Shown here: positions 45,417-53,457 of the stretch, one piece after another
How positions within the stretch are numbered: the first letter of the stretch is position 1
How the letters are laid out: every line of letters starts with the position of its first letter
DNA from: an uncultured Lactobacillus sp.
GTDB taxonomy: Bacteria; Bacillota; Bacilli; Lactobacillales; Lactobacillaceae
Direction of reading: 5' to 3'
Length of the DNA: 53,457 nt
Assembly (NCBI RefSeq): GCF_910589175.1
Contig: NZ_CAJURR010000016.1
Location: 1-53,457 of the forward strand
Notes under the pieces: generated by a model
Told to the model about the DNA's origin: nothing
Seen by the model: the letters and a program-made list of their open reading frames with translations, nothing else
Databases searched by the model: none
Program-made: the position numbers and the translations under genes

Positions 45417-46172
45417 TTATCTAACTGTATTATCACCTGATAGAGTACTTAAAATAAGGGTGGATTTATCATGTTCATCCCCTCTTTGTGCAGCTACACC
45501 ACGTTTTCCAAAAAGTGAATTATCCCCACTTAAAGTAGAGAGTTGATATTGAGCTACTTTAGTATTTTCAACCAAAGTATCCCCAGAAGTAGTTGAAACC
45601 CTAAGTTCATCGCCTACTTCACTATTTTTCATCTTGAAGTCTCCGCTTATTAACTTAACTTTTCCTTTGTTTACTACTACATTCGTACAATCAATATCTC
45701 CTGATGTAGTAGTTAATTTTGTATCTTCAACTTCTATATTCTTCAAATCTAGGTCACCGCTTACTGCAAACCCCATTAAAGCGTCTAATTTTAAGTTTTC
45801 TAAACTGGTATCGCCACTTACTGAACTAGCATTTAACATGTGTAATTTATGATCTTCTGGAACAGTAATTACTAATTCTGCTCTATTTTTATCTGTAACT
45901 ATGTTTATTTCAATAATCCCTTTTTTCCAAAACTTACCTGGTTTACGCTCTACTTTAGGTTCTTTAATTTCAAGCAAGTTTTCATTAAGGACTAGACTTG
46001 GCTTTTTATCGACTGGTCCCCGATAGTGAACCTCAAAATGATCGCCTGCTTTAATTTTTAGGTCTAGATCAATTAAATCAAGTTTCAAATCAGTAAAACT
46101 ATCGTTACTTAAAATTTCATTAACATATTCATTCTTTGTTTTCTCACTTGTATTGAAAAACATTTCAGCCAC
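45417..46172 (-). CDS. DUF4097-like beta-solenoid protein
   Basis: Protein of 251 residues without a signal peptide or membrane helix. Its C-terminal half contains seven copies of the tripeptide SGD starting near residues 119, 138, 157, 176, 196, 215 and 245, mostly 19 residues apart, each followed by a short strand (SGDTSLENL, SGDLDLKNI, SGDIDCTNV). This period is the mark of a right-handed beta-helix as in DUF4097/LiaG-like proteins, often linked to cell-envelope stress. The N-terminal part (VNEILSNDSFTDLKLDLIDL) may be a separate strand-rich domain. A ribosome site GAGGTGG precedes ATG 46172. Function unknown. Confidence 0.82.
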   Translation of the reverse strand: MAEMFFNTSEKTKNEYVNEILSNDSFTDLKLDLIDLDLKIKAGDHFEVHYRGPVDKKPSLVLNENLLEIKEPKVERKPGKFWKKGIIEINIVTDKNRAELVITVPEDHKLHMLNASSVSGDTSLENLKLDALMGFAVSGDLDLKNIEVEDTKLTTTSGDIDCTNVVVNKGKVKLISGDFKMKNSEVGDELRVSTTSGDTLVENTKVAQYQLSTLSGDNSLFGKRGVAAQRGDEHDKSTLILSTLSGDNTVR

Positions 46173-46277
46173 CTCGTTTTATTATTCACTCATTATTTTT
46201 ATTTTGCTTTAATTTTACTATCATACAAATATTTTTCAATAACTTATTACTAAGTGGCAAAAATTGATAACTAAGAT

Positions 46278-46319
46278 GCAAAAAAGACAACCTAAACATA
46301 CAGTTTAAGTTGTCTTTTG
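46278..46319 (-). terminator. Terminator of the alcohol dehydrogenase locus
   Basis: AGACAACTTAAAC pairs with GTTTAGGTTGTCT (one G-U), followed by T residues on the minus strand, just past the broken gene's stop. Confidence 0.84.
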
Positions 46320-46324
46320 AGATT

Positions 46325-47357
46325 TTACTTATCATTAACAATGATCAACGACTTAATTGCATCACGATTACTCATTGCTTCATACGCATCTTGAATATGA
46401 TCTAAATCAAAACTCTTGGTAAATACCTTACCTGGATTAATTTTGCCATCAAGAACTACTTATAATAAAACTTCTTTATCTGGTTTAGTTGCAGAAGCAA
46501 TACCACCACGCAAACCTACATTCTTCCAGAATAATTGGTTTGACTTAGGTTCTGCATGTGGTACACCCACTCTACCAATCACAGCACCAGGACGAGCAAT
46601 TTGACCAGCTTGTTCAATAGCACTTTCTGCACCAACACATTCTAGCACTGCATCAGCCCCAGCATTTTCCTTAGTTAAGGCCAGCACATCCTTAACAGCT
46701 TCTTCGTCTCGACTCGAAACAATATCAGTTGCACCAAATTCTTTACCTAATTGTGCACGATCATTATGGTGAGATAAAAGAATAATTTTTTCAGCACCCA
46801 ATAACTTGGCACCAATTACACCGGCAAGACCAACAGCACCATCCCCAATTACGGCTACAGTGTAACCAGGTTTTACTTCAGCATTTAAAGCTGCATGATA
46901 ACCAATCTGATAAAGTTTGAAGGGATGCCAATTGATCATCAGTGTAGTCTTCTGGCTTTTCAGGAATTTTAACTAAACCTGAATTTGCTGGTTGATATTT
47001 CATGTATTCTGCTTGATATCCCCCGTTTGTTCCTGACTTTTGATTTAAGCAGTTACCTTCAAATCCGTTAATACATGCAACACAGTGGCCACAACCATGA
47101 GTAAATGGAACAATGACAAAGTCATTTGGTTTAATATCTGTTACATCATCACTAACTTCTTCAACCACACCAATTGCTTCATGGCTAATCAATGAACCAG
47201 ATTCACGGTCGGCAATACCTCTAAACCACCATAAATCTGAACCACAAACACTCGCACAAATCACTCGAATAATAGCTTGATTTTCTCCATCAATCTTTGG
47301 CTTCTCTACTTCTTTTACTTCAACTTTACCAGGTTCTACAAAAACTGCTGCTTTCAT
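46325..47357 (-). pseudogene. Zinc-type alcohol dehydrogenase, frameshift plus nonsense codon
   Basis: Medium-chain zinc dehydrogenase. The first part starts MKAAVFVEPGKVEVKEVEKP and has the catalytic zinc Cys in VCGSDLWWF, the structural zinc cluster HGCGHCVACINGFEGNC, and SLISHEAIGVVEE, where the usual Gly before His-Glu is Ser. It reads TLSDWLSCSFKC-stop, while the other frame continues GYHAALNAEVKPGYTVAVIG (NAD site). The joint fits loss of 11 nt, about four residues (like VMAT), before GYHA. A later stop at about 46460 (TAA, probably from CAA) cuts off VVLDGKINPGKVFTKSFDLD and the natural end at 46325. Two independent lesions make a real pseudogene very likely. Confidence 0.9.
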
Positions 47358-47471
47358 ATTCTATATCCTTTCGTTTCATTAACTTACACAGATAGTTTAA
47401 ATTAAAAAAGTACCACCTACAATTGCTAAAAAAATATGCTACTATTCATTTTACGTATGACACACTCGCAA

Positions 47472-47500
47472 ACAAAAAATCGGATCTATACGATCCGATT
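47472..47500 (-). terminator. Terminator of the PepSY gene
   Basis: AATCGGATCG pairs with the inverted copy around a short loop and ends in TTTTTTG on the minus strand, near the PepSY stop at 47509. Confidence 0.82.
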
Positions 47501-47508
47501 CTAAGTTC

Positions 47509-48156
47509 TTAATTATTCTTATCTTCTTTGCTAGTCTTATTTTCTTTGTGATCTACTTGATCCTTCTTTTCACTATCTTTCTTATCTTTTTTGTCTTCAT
47601 CAGTCTTAGTCTTTAAGATTTTTTGACTTTTAGCATCAATCTTAACTTCAGTTTCTTTATTGCCATCTTTTAATTCAACTTCCCAAACTGGTTGCTGATC
47701 ATCCATTTCTAAAGACCACTTAACAGCCTTACCAGATGCCTTAGTTTGGGCAAGTTTTGTAGCTTCACTACGGCTTATTAAGCCATTTAGATCTAAGGCC
47801 TCTTCTTTATCATCTGCATCTAAGTTTTCTGACTTAGCTTTTAAAATTTTGCCACTACTTGCATCAATTTTAACTTTATATTCTTTTTCTGAATCAAAGC
47901 CCTCTACTTCATAAATATATTTATTTTTCTTATTCTTTAGTCCAATCTCCTTAATTGATTTTGAGCCATACTTTTCATTAAATTTATTAATTACATCACT
48001 TTGAGAAAGATTGATTGAGTTAGAAGTTTGTGTTTGTTCCGTAGCTTGTCCACCAGTAGATGCTTGAGCTTGATTAATTAAAGTAAGACTAGTTCCACCT
48101 AAGGCTAAACCTAAAACAGCTGCGCCTAATGATAATCTCTTAATGTTTGTTCTCAT
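47509..48156 (-). CDS. Secreted PepSY-domain protein with a charged tail
   Basis: Exported protein of 215 residues. The signal peptide MRTNIKRLSLGAAVLGLALG extends to a cleavage site near AQA-ST. Two PepSY units follow (about residues 50-106, ending KIDASSGKILKAKSE, and about 121-178, ending KIDAKSQKILKTKTD). The C-terminus is a Lys/Asp/Glu-rich tail (DEDKKDKKDSEKKDQ) without a lipobox or sortase motif. PepSY domains are linked to peptidase inhibition or wall-associated regulation. It follows the histidine kinase by 130 nt on the same strand, so it may be a target or partner of that system. Confidence 0.88.
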   Translation of the reverse strand: MRTNIKRLSLGAAVLGLALGGTSLTLINQAQASTGGQATEQTQTSNSINLSQSDVINKFNEKYGSKSIKEIGLKNKKNKYIYEVEGFDSEKEYKVKIDASSGKILKAKSENLDADDKEEALDLNGLISRSEATKLAQTKASGKAVKWSLEMDDQQPVWEVELKDGNKETEVKIDAKSQKILKTKTDEDKKDKKDSEKKDQVDHKENKTSKEDKNN

Positions 48157-48286
48157 AATAGAATCCTCACTTTTTCTTCAAATTTATTTTTTATTTCTTA
48201 ACTTTATATATTTAGTTTACGAAAAAACGAGGATGAAAAAACTAAGAGTAGATATAAATTAAATGAAGATTTTTTCATTTTAATCA

Positions 48287-49639
48287 TTAGAGTGGTAATT
48301 TTATTTCAAAAATCGTCCCCTTAGGAGTATTAGCTGAAACACTAATTTTTCCATGATACTTGGTAACAATATCTTTTACAATAGCTAAGCCAATTCCAGT
48401 ACCTTTAATCTGACTAGAGTGAGCTTGATCTTCTCGATAAAAACGATCAAAAATCTTATCATAATTTTCTTCTCTAATACCAATTCCCTGATCCTTAACG
48501 CTTAAAGTTAGATACCCATTATCTTTCTGTAATTCTATCTTTATTTTGGCATTGTTTTGAGAATACTTAGCTGCATTATCTAACAAGTTATGGATAATTA
48601 AGCGAAAATCTTTCACTTCAATTGGGTAAAAAATTTTTGTTGGACTTGAAATATAGACGCTGCAAGTATTATATTCTTGTTCAAGAATTTCACTCTCTTT
48701 TTGAACTATTGGCACTAGATCAATGGGATCAATTGATTGGTGTTGTTTCTTAGCTCGTCCTAATTCCAAAAGTTCATTAACCAGTATTTCCATCCTACTT
48801 GATTCAGAGTCAATATATTGGAGGGACTTTGCGACAATTTCGGGATGTTCTTTACCGCGTCTTTTAATCAAATTAATGTGGCCACGGATTGCAGCAAGCG
48901 GCGTCTTCAATTCATGAGATGCATCAGTAACAAATTGTTGTTCACGCTGAATTGCCTTATCTTGATACTCTAGCAATTTATTAAAAGACTGCGCTAAGTG
49001 GTGAATTTCTGCTGGTTGTTTCGGCACGAATACTTTCTTTTTTGCCGTGGTTTGATGTTCAATTGCCTCAATATCTTGATCTATTTTCTCTAGTGGCTGA
49101 CTCCATTTTCTTGAAAAACGTTTAATTAAAGGAATCGAACAAATGATGGCAATTAAATTTAAAATAATGATTGCAAGTAATAAATGGGTAATTAAGGTGA
49201 AAAGATCGTCAACATTTAAAATCACAGAAATTCGATAGCCATCTTCATTTGCAGTCCGTAAATAATAAACGCTATTTTCCATAAAAACAACATTATTGTA
49301 ATTCCTATGATTCTTTACTTTTTCAAATAATTCTTCCCCATCTTCCGAATAGACAGTCTTGCCCTTAGGAGTTTTCAGTGAAATCGCATCATTACTTTGT
49401 CTAGCAAGATAAGCATTTAGAAATAATTTCCATTCATTTTTATTCTTATGCTCATCATGGTCACTAATATTATCACTAATTGTATCAATAACTTCTTCTG
49501 CTTGCTCATGAGCATTATTATAAATGAATGCTGTTGAAATACCAGCAAATGCTAAATTAACTAGGAAGAGAATAATAATGAATAAAGTTAGAAACAACTG
49601 TGTTAATTGTTGGGAAGTTGTTCTTATTTTTTTATTCAT
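48287..49639 (-). CDS. Sensor histidine kinase
   Basis: Membrane kinase of 450 residues. TM1 is about residues 12-36 and TM2 about 150-175, with an outside sensor of about 110 residues between, then a HAMP linker. The H-box is VTDASHELKTPLAAIRGH, the N-box IIHNLLDNAAKYSQN, G1 VKDQGIGI, the F-box FDRFYREDQ and G2 KGTGIGLAIV. The layout is like ArlS/CovS-type kinases of Firmicutes. It overlaps the response regulator by 8 nt, so they are translationally coupled. The signal is unknown. Confidence 0.93.
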   Translation of the reverse strand: MNKKIRTTSQQLTQLFLTLFIIILFLVNLAFAGISTAFIYNNAHEQAEEVIDTISDNISDHDEHKNKNEWKLFLNAYLARQSNDAISLKTPKGKTVYSEDGEELFEKVKNHRNYNNVVFMENSVYYLRTANEDGYRISVILNVDDLFTLITHLLLAIIILNLIAIICSIPLIKRFSRKWSQPLEKIDQDIEAIEHQTTAKKKVFVPKQPAEIHHLAQSFNKLLEYQDKAIQREQQFVTDASHELKTPLAAIRGHINLIKRRGKEHPEIVAKSLQYIDSESSRMEILVNELLELGRAKKQHQSIDPIDLVPIVQKESEILEQEYNTCSVYISSPTKIFYPIEVKDFRLIIHNLLDNAAKYSQNNAKIKIELQKDNGYLTLSVKDQGIGIREENYDKIFDRFYREDQAHSSQIKGTGIGLAIVKDIVTKYHGKISVSANTPKGTIFEIKLPL

Positions 49640-50327
49640 TATCGTCCACCTTTCTTAAGCAATAGCCATATCCACGAACTGTTTTAATCAAATTACGATA
49701 TTTTCCCAACTTATTTCGCAGCGCTCTTATATAGACATCAACTGTGTTAGTTTGACCGACAAAATCATATCCCCATACGATATCTAATAATTCATCCCGG
49801 CTTTTAACTTTTTCAGGATCATTCATTAATTCACATAGCAATGCATATTCTTTTGGAGTTAAGTAGATTTCCTCACCCTTGCACCAAAATTTATGAGAAA
49901 CCAAGTCAATTTTTAAAACACTAAATTCTAAGGTAGAACTGACAACCCGTCTCTTTTCTCGTTCTAATCTTCTAAGAATCACTCTAATTCGGGCGAAAAG
50001 TTCTTCTATTTCAAAAGGCTTGGTCATATAGTCGTCTAAGCCTTGATCTAAAGCATTACTAATGTCAGAAGCTTGGTTACGGGCAGTTAACATAATAATA
50101 GGAATGTCACTAACTTTTCTAATTCTTCTTAAGACAGTGATGCCATCATAAACAGGTAACATCCAATCTAAAAGGATTAAAGTTGGTTTTTCTTTTTCAA
50201 AAAATTCAAGACCTTCTTTACCATCTTTAGCCCAGACTACCTCATAGCCTTCTAATTCAAGCTCTGGTTGAATAAAACTAGCTAGGCTCTCCTCATCTTC
50301 AATTAAAAGAATTTTTGTTTTTTCCAT
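49632..50327 (-). CDS. OmpR-family response regulator
   Basis: Partner of the kinase at 48287. The receiver domain has LLIEDEESLASF with the acidic pocket, the phosphorylation Asp in LILLDWMLPVYDG (about residue 54), Thr in IIMLTARNQ and Lys in YMTKPFEIEEL. The winged-helix DNA-binding domain ends in NTVDVYIRALRNKLGKYRNL and IKTVRGYGYCLR. It has 231 residues, the usual length. ATG 50327, with GGGGGGTAAG upstream. Regulon unknown; the adjacent PepSY gene is a candidate. Confidence 0.94.
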   Translation of the reverse strand: MEKTKILLIEDEESLASFIQPELELEGYEVVWAKDGKEGLEFFEKEKPTLILLDWMLPVYDGITVLRRIRKVSDIPIIMLTARNQASDISNALDQGLDDYMTKPFEIEELFARIRVILRRLEREKRRVVSSTLEFSVLKIDLVSHKFWCKGEEIYLTPKEYALLCELMNDPEKVKSRDELLDIVWGYDFVGQTNTVDVYIRALRNKLGKYRNLIKTVRGYGYCLRKVDDNE

Positions 50328-50419
50328 ATCTTACCCCCCTGCTTTCCAACTCACCTTTAGAATTGCTTTAAAATAGTAAATTCAATATTAATTTGATTCT
50401 TTTTATTTTAAATGTCTAT

Positions 50420-50456
50420 TAAAATAGCTCTAAGTAAACTGCTTGGAGCTATTTGT
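50420..50456 (-). terminator. Terminator of the NUDIX gene
   Basis: AAATAGCTCcaag and cttaGAGCTATTT pair imperfectly and end in T/A-rich sequence on the minus strand. Confidence 0.75.
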
Positions 50457-50465
50457 AATAAATTT

Positions 50466-51089
50466 TTATTCAAACTTAGTATCCCAATTTGGATCATTAT
50501 TTGCTTCAAAACACATTGCAATTTGTTCCTCTGTGTTTCTATCAATAGATAAGTTTGGCAAATTGTCTAGAGGAAAGTAGTCACAAGCATCTGTTTCATC
50601 ATTAGGAGTAAATGTACCACCTAATTCTTTACATAAAAAGAAAATCTTAGTAACGTTAGTCGCTAAAATTGGCTTATTATGATGATTACGATCTTGAACT
50701 GCAATAATTTTAATTGGTTCTACTTTTCTACCAGATTCTTCAAAAGCCTCTTTAACACAGTTATCTGCGACAGTTTGATCATAATCGTTCCAGCCGCCGG
50801 GCAATGACCATTCTTGAGACATTTTTTCACGAACTAATAAGATTTTATTATCTTTAAAAATTGCAGCTCGAGTCTCAATTTTAGGAGTTTGATATCCCTC
50901 ATCTCCAAGAAACAAGGTTTTAATTTTTTCTTCTGGAATTCCAGTCCTAGCAGCCATCATTTCACCAGCAATACGCCGAATTTCTTCATAGCGTTCACGA
51001 TCAAAAACATCATGGCCATATCTTAATCCGGCTTGCGCTAGGCTCTGCAAATCCATTGCCCAATTTGCAATTTGATCATTTGTTTTCAT
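50466..51089 (-). CDS. NUDIX hydrolase with N-terminal NUDIX-associated domain
   Basis: Pyrophosphohydrolase of nucleotide derivatives, 207 residues. The N-terminal helical part (residues 1-65) is the Nudix_N_2-type domain, then the Nudix fold. The Nudix box GGWNDYDQTVADNCVKEAFE with ESGRKV has the REx2EE core (KEAFEES), but the first Glu after GX5 is Gln. This small change may alter metal binding. It follows the HAD hydrolase by 22 nt in one transcript. Substrate unknown; ADP-ribose and NADH are family options. Confidence 0.88.
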   Translation of the reverse strand: MKTNDQIANWAMDLQSLAQAGLRYGHDVFDRERYEEIRRIAGEMMAARTGIPEEKIKTLFLGDEGYQTPKIETRAAIFKDNKILLVREKMSQEWSLPGGWNDYDQTVADNCVKEAFEESGRKVEPIKIIAVQDRNHHNKPILATNVTKIFFLCKELGGTFTPNDETDACDYFPLDNLPNLSIDRNTEEQIAMCFEANNDPNWDTKFE

Positions 51090-51111
51090 TTTTCAATCAC
51101 CTAAAATTTAC

Positions 51112-51711
51112 TTAATGGTTAGAAATATATTCTTGTAATTCGCCAAGCTTATCAATCTTAAAAGTAAAAGCTAACATACCAAGCTTCTTTGCTGCATCGG
51201 TGTTTGCTTTTAAATCATCGATAAATATACTCTCTTCTGGATTTAAAATATAGCGAGCAATTAATCTTTCATATATTCTTCTATCTGGCTTCATTAATTT
51301 CTCTTGGGCAGAAAAAACATAACCATCAAAATAATTGCCCATCTCAGAATTTTTAACAAAATTAGCAAACTGCATTCCCGTATTGGATAAACCGTAAATC
51401 TTATAGCCTTGTTTACGTAGTTCCTCCATATAATTAAAAACTGGCTCATAGAAATCAACATTTTCTGGCCAAGTTACCATAATTTGCTTAACCTTACTTT
51501 TTAATTTATCCGGAACTTTACTAATAAAAATTTCAGTGGCTTCTTCCTCGGTAATTTTTCCAGAGTCTATTTCGCCCCACTCTTTAGATTCAAAAATAGT
51601 TTTTCTAATTAGATCATGATCCTCGGGACTCAATTCATAATGATTTAAAATCTCATCTGGATTGTAGTTCATAATGACATTTCCAAAGTCAAAAATAATA
51701 TTCTTAAGCAT
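51112..51711 (-). CDS. HAD-family hydrolase
   Basis: Haloacid dehalogenase-like phosphatase of 199 residues. Motif I is IIFDFGNVIMN with the nucleophile Asp and Asn at the +4 position, motif II GLSNT, motif III the Lys in KPDRRIYERL, and motif IV IFIDDLKANTDAA. The N in DFGNV marks the YihX/epoxide-hydrolase-like group; substrates of these are sugar phosphates or nucleotides. It is the first gene of a pair with the NUDIX hydrolase. ATG 51711 follows GGGGAAG. Confidence 0.88.
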   Translation of the reverse strand: MLKNIIFDFGNVIMNYNPDEILNHYELSPEDHDLIRKTIFESKEWGEIDSGKITEEEATEIFISKVPDKLKSKVKQIMVTWPENVDFYEPVFNYMEELRKQGYKIYGLSNTGMQFANFVKNSEMGNYFDGYVFSAQEKLMKPDRRIYERLIARYILNPEESIFIDDLKANTDAAKKLGMLAFTFKIDKLGELQEYISNH

Positions 51712-51965
51712 TAACTTCCCCTCTATCTTTAATAGTCTATAGTAAAAATATTGCTCTTTTTGCTAGAATCTTGCAAGAAAAAACTAGAGATTTGATAAAC
51801 CCTCGTCTTAAGGATTAATTATTATCTTATCGACCGCTCTGATTCATAAGTAAAGTATCTCCTCTTACTTTTTGTCAGTTATAATTATATACTGATTAAA
51901 AGTAAGTACAATGCTAATTTTTTAATAAAAATTATACTTTTCCCTATAATCTGGAACAATTAAAT

Positions 51966-52520
51966 TTACATCTTGCCGCCAAATACTGGGAGGACGCCTG
52001 CTTTACCATAATCAACCGGGGTAAACTTCTTAAGTTTATCCATATCTTCATCACTGATTACAAAATCAATTTCAGCATTACTCTTCATATGTGCAGGATT
52101 TGCAGACTTAGGTAATACAACACAGTTAAGTTTCCAATCATAACGAATACATAATTGAGGTACGGTTACACCATACTTATTACCGATCTTTTTAATTTTT
52201 AGATCATTTAGAGGAGCACGGTGAGCAATTGGTGAGAAAGCTTCAACTACAATATCATTTCCTTGAATGTAATCAATTAAGTTCATCGGGGTTTCACCAA
52301 TGTAAACTAAAATTTGATTAACAGCAGGTTTAGTAGAACTATTCTTCATTAAGTTATCTAAATCTTCTTTTTCAAAGCTGGGGGGGGCACCAATTGTACG
52401 TAACTTTCCTTCTTCGACTGCTTTAGGTGTTTGATCATCAGGAATCTCCCATATCCCAAGTGCCATCTCAGGAATTTTTAAATCATTATTCATGGTTAAA
52501 GTTTCATCAAAAATAGACAT
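51966..52520 (-). pseudogene. Aldo/keto reductase with a large internal deletion
   Basis: The open frame of 184 residues starts MSIFDETLTMNNDLKIPEMA, then jumps from WEIPDDQTPKAVEEGKLRTI to SFEKEDLDNLMKNSSTKPAV and continues to a normal end (VVLPKSANPAHMKSNAEIDF). Compared with the intact reductases here, about 100 residues are missing, including Asp, Tyr, Lys and His of the active site. The frame is kept. Near the joint is an unusual run of eight C on the coding strand (GAPPS codons), where the family has SN before FEKEDL. It cannot be an active reductase. Confidence 0.88.
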
Positions 52521-52693
52521 AGAATCATCCCTTTCTTTGCTAATTTCATTTTAAAAGAAAAATTTTTAACTACCTAAGATTTAGAATGCATCAATTTCTA
52601 TAACTTAAATGCATATTTTGCTTATTTCCATCTTAATTACCGTCTTTAAATGTTGTAAAATGCTAATGTTAGTAAATTGTAAGGAAAGATAAA

Positions 52694-53380
52694 ATGAAAA
52701 GAAGAAATAGAAAAGAACATACTTTTAACGATTTTTCAAAGCAAGAAAAAGAGAAATTAAAAACTGTTCGTCAAGAACTTATTCAAGCACAAGAAGAAGA
52801 ACCAGAAAGCCTGCGTGAACACCTGCAAGCTTTCAACGATGGAGTAATGGCAATCATTATTACAATTATTGTATTAGAAATCCAGCTAGCTATTAATGAA
52901 GTTCACTATGGCCAATTTCTCGCAAATATTATTGTATTTTTAATTACATTCTTTATTGTGGCCGATTTTTGGTATGATCTGCATTTAGCATTTTCCTACT
53001 ATATATTTAAGCCTTCGAAAACAATAGCTGTTTTAGACTTCTTTTTCTTAGCTGATCTTTCTCTACTTCCAGTAATGACAAAATGGATTATGGCAGAAAG
53101 TTCAACATTTGCGGTAGCTAATTTTGGAGTAGTTTTTTTAATTGCTAAAATTTTAGAATATTTGATTCAATATTTTGGTGCTAAGAAGACGGCGAAATAT
53201 TCCCAAATCATGAACATTATTATCAGTCGATCTTTTATTAGAAAGGTTGCTGTCACCTTATTTTTAAATATTGTTCTCATTGGTCTATCGTTTGTTCTTC
53301 CTAGACTTGCCATGATTCTTTATGTAGTTATACCAGTTATTTCTTTTTTATTTCCAGTTAAGCGTAATAAAATCATGTAA
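52694..53380 (+). CDS. TMEM175-family (DUF1211) potassium channel-like protein
   Basis: Membrane protein of 228 residues. The family motif after a charged N-terminus is HLQAFNDGVMAIIITIIVLE (about residues 44-63), a FSD-type motif in which Ser is Asn. About six hydrophobic helices follow (up to residue 220), then a basic end. Bacterial TMEM175 proteins form leaky potassium channels as tetramers. ATG 52694 follows AAGGAAAG. It is a single gene, divergent from the aldo/keto pseudogene, and is followed by a hairpin at the window edge. Confidence 0.88.
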   Translation: MKRRNRKEHTFNDFSKQEKEKLKTVRQELIQAQEEEPESLREHLQAFNDGVMAIIITIIVLEIQLAINEVHYGQFLANIIVFLITFFIVADFWYDLHLAFSYYIFKPSKTIAVLDFFFLADLSLLPVMTKWIMAESSTFAVANFGVVFLIAKILEYLIQYFGAKKTAKYSQIMNIIISRSFIRKVAVTLFLNIVLIGLSFVLPRLAMILYVVIPVISFLFPVKRNKIM

Positions 53381-53417
53381 TAAAGGCAGAAGCACAATTA
53401 AATGGCTGTATAATTTT

Positions 53418-53457
53418 TCCTGTTGATGAATATCTATGATATTCTATCGACAGGATT
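53418..53457 (+). terminator. Probable terminator of the TMEM175 gene (cut by window end)
   Basis: TCCTGTTGAT pairs with ATCGACAGGA (one wobble), and GAATATC pairs with GATATTC inside. The T-run would lie beyond the last base. Confidence 0.6.

Noticed and set aside
52546..52693. Possible second promoter or small gene upstream of the TMEM175 gene
   Set aside because: Only AT-rich sequence; no -35/-10 pair with proper spacing and no frame with a ribosome site.
1..53457. Search for CRISPR arrays, tRNA or rRNA genes and transposases
   Set aside because: No regular spacer-repeat array, no cloverleaf-like sequence and no transposase motif were seen by eye.

Overview
The window looks like the chromosome of a low-GC Lactobacillaceae member, most like the Lactobacillus gasseri/johnsonii group. 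This rests on AT-rich composition, strong AGGAGG-type ribosome binding sites, a bile salt hydrolase, a parE-parC pair divergent from plsY, a SufCDSUB operon, and M-box and T-box leaders. The species is inferred, not proven. No tRNA, rRNA, CRISPR array, insertion sequence or prophage module was recognised. Most genes lie on the minus strand.

Layout. 1-9.2 kb: cyclophilin (cut by the window edge), a frameshifted recQ, Mn-dependent pyrophosphatase, a LysR regulator and topoisomerase IV (parC, parE). 9.2-16.4 kb: plsY (plus strand), a sugar acetyltransferase, an aldo/keto reductase, a Bax-inhibitor-1 membrane protein, a small hypothetical gene with an amidohydrolase-like gene, rarA, a LysR remnant and a second aldo/keto reductase. 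16.4-23.6 kb: a MarR-controlled ABC exporter, a Mg2+ P-type ATPase behind an M-box riboswitch, a cupin, thiol peroxidase and a small monooxygenase. 23.6-33.8 kb: the most accessory-looking part, with an orphan gene, an aldo/keto reductase fragment, an intact aldo/keto reductase, a luciferase-like flavin oxidoreductase, a three-gene hydrolase/lipoprotein operon bracketed by a direct repeat, a short UvrA paralogue and a frameshifted AAA ATPase. 33.8-47.4 kb: bile salt hydrolase, a dead metallopeptidase gene, a methyltransferase, a suf Fe-S operon running into a frameshifted mntH, brnQ behind a T-box, a beta-solenoid DUF4097-like protein and a doubly broken alcohol dehydrogenase. 47.4-53.5 kb: a PepSY protein next to a two-component system, NUDIX and HAD hydrolases, an internally deleted aldo/keto reductase and a TMEM175-type channel.

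The main themes are redox and detoxification genes, metal and Fe-S homeostasis, and gene decay. Eight loci are broken: recQ, a LysR gene, two aldo/keto reductases, an AAA ATPase, a metallopeptidase, mntH and an alcohol dehydrogenase. The lesions include 11-nt and about 14-nt deletions, a 5-nt duplication, nonsense codons and large deletions, so they are not only homopolymer miscounts. Regulation can be read well: an M-box, a T-box with candidate specifier ATC, three copies of a MarR-type operator placed in promoter spacers, and a 12-bp inverted repeat overlapping the -10 of the flavin oxidoreductase promoter. The best candidate for something undescribed is the two-hydrolase/cyclophilin-like lipoprotein operon at 27.2-29.6 kb, flanked by about 90-bp repeats that carry the tail and terminator of the neighbouring uvrA-like gene.
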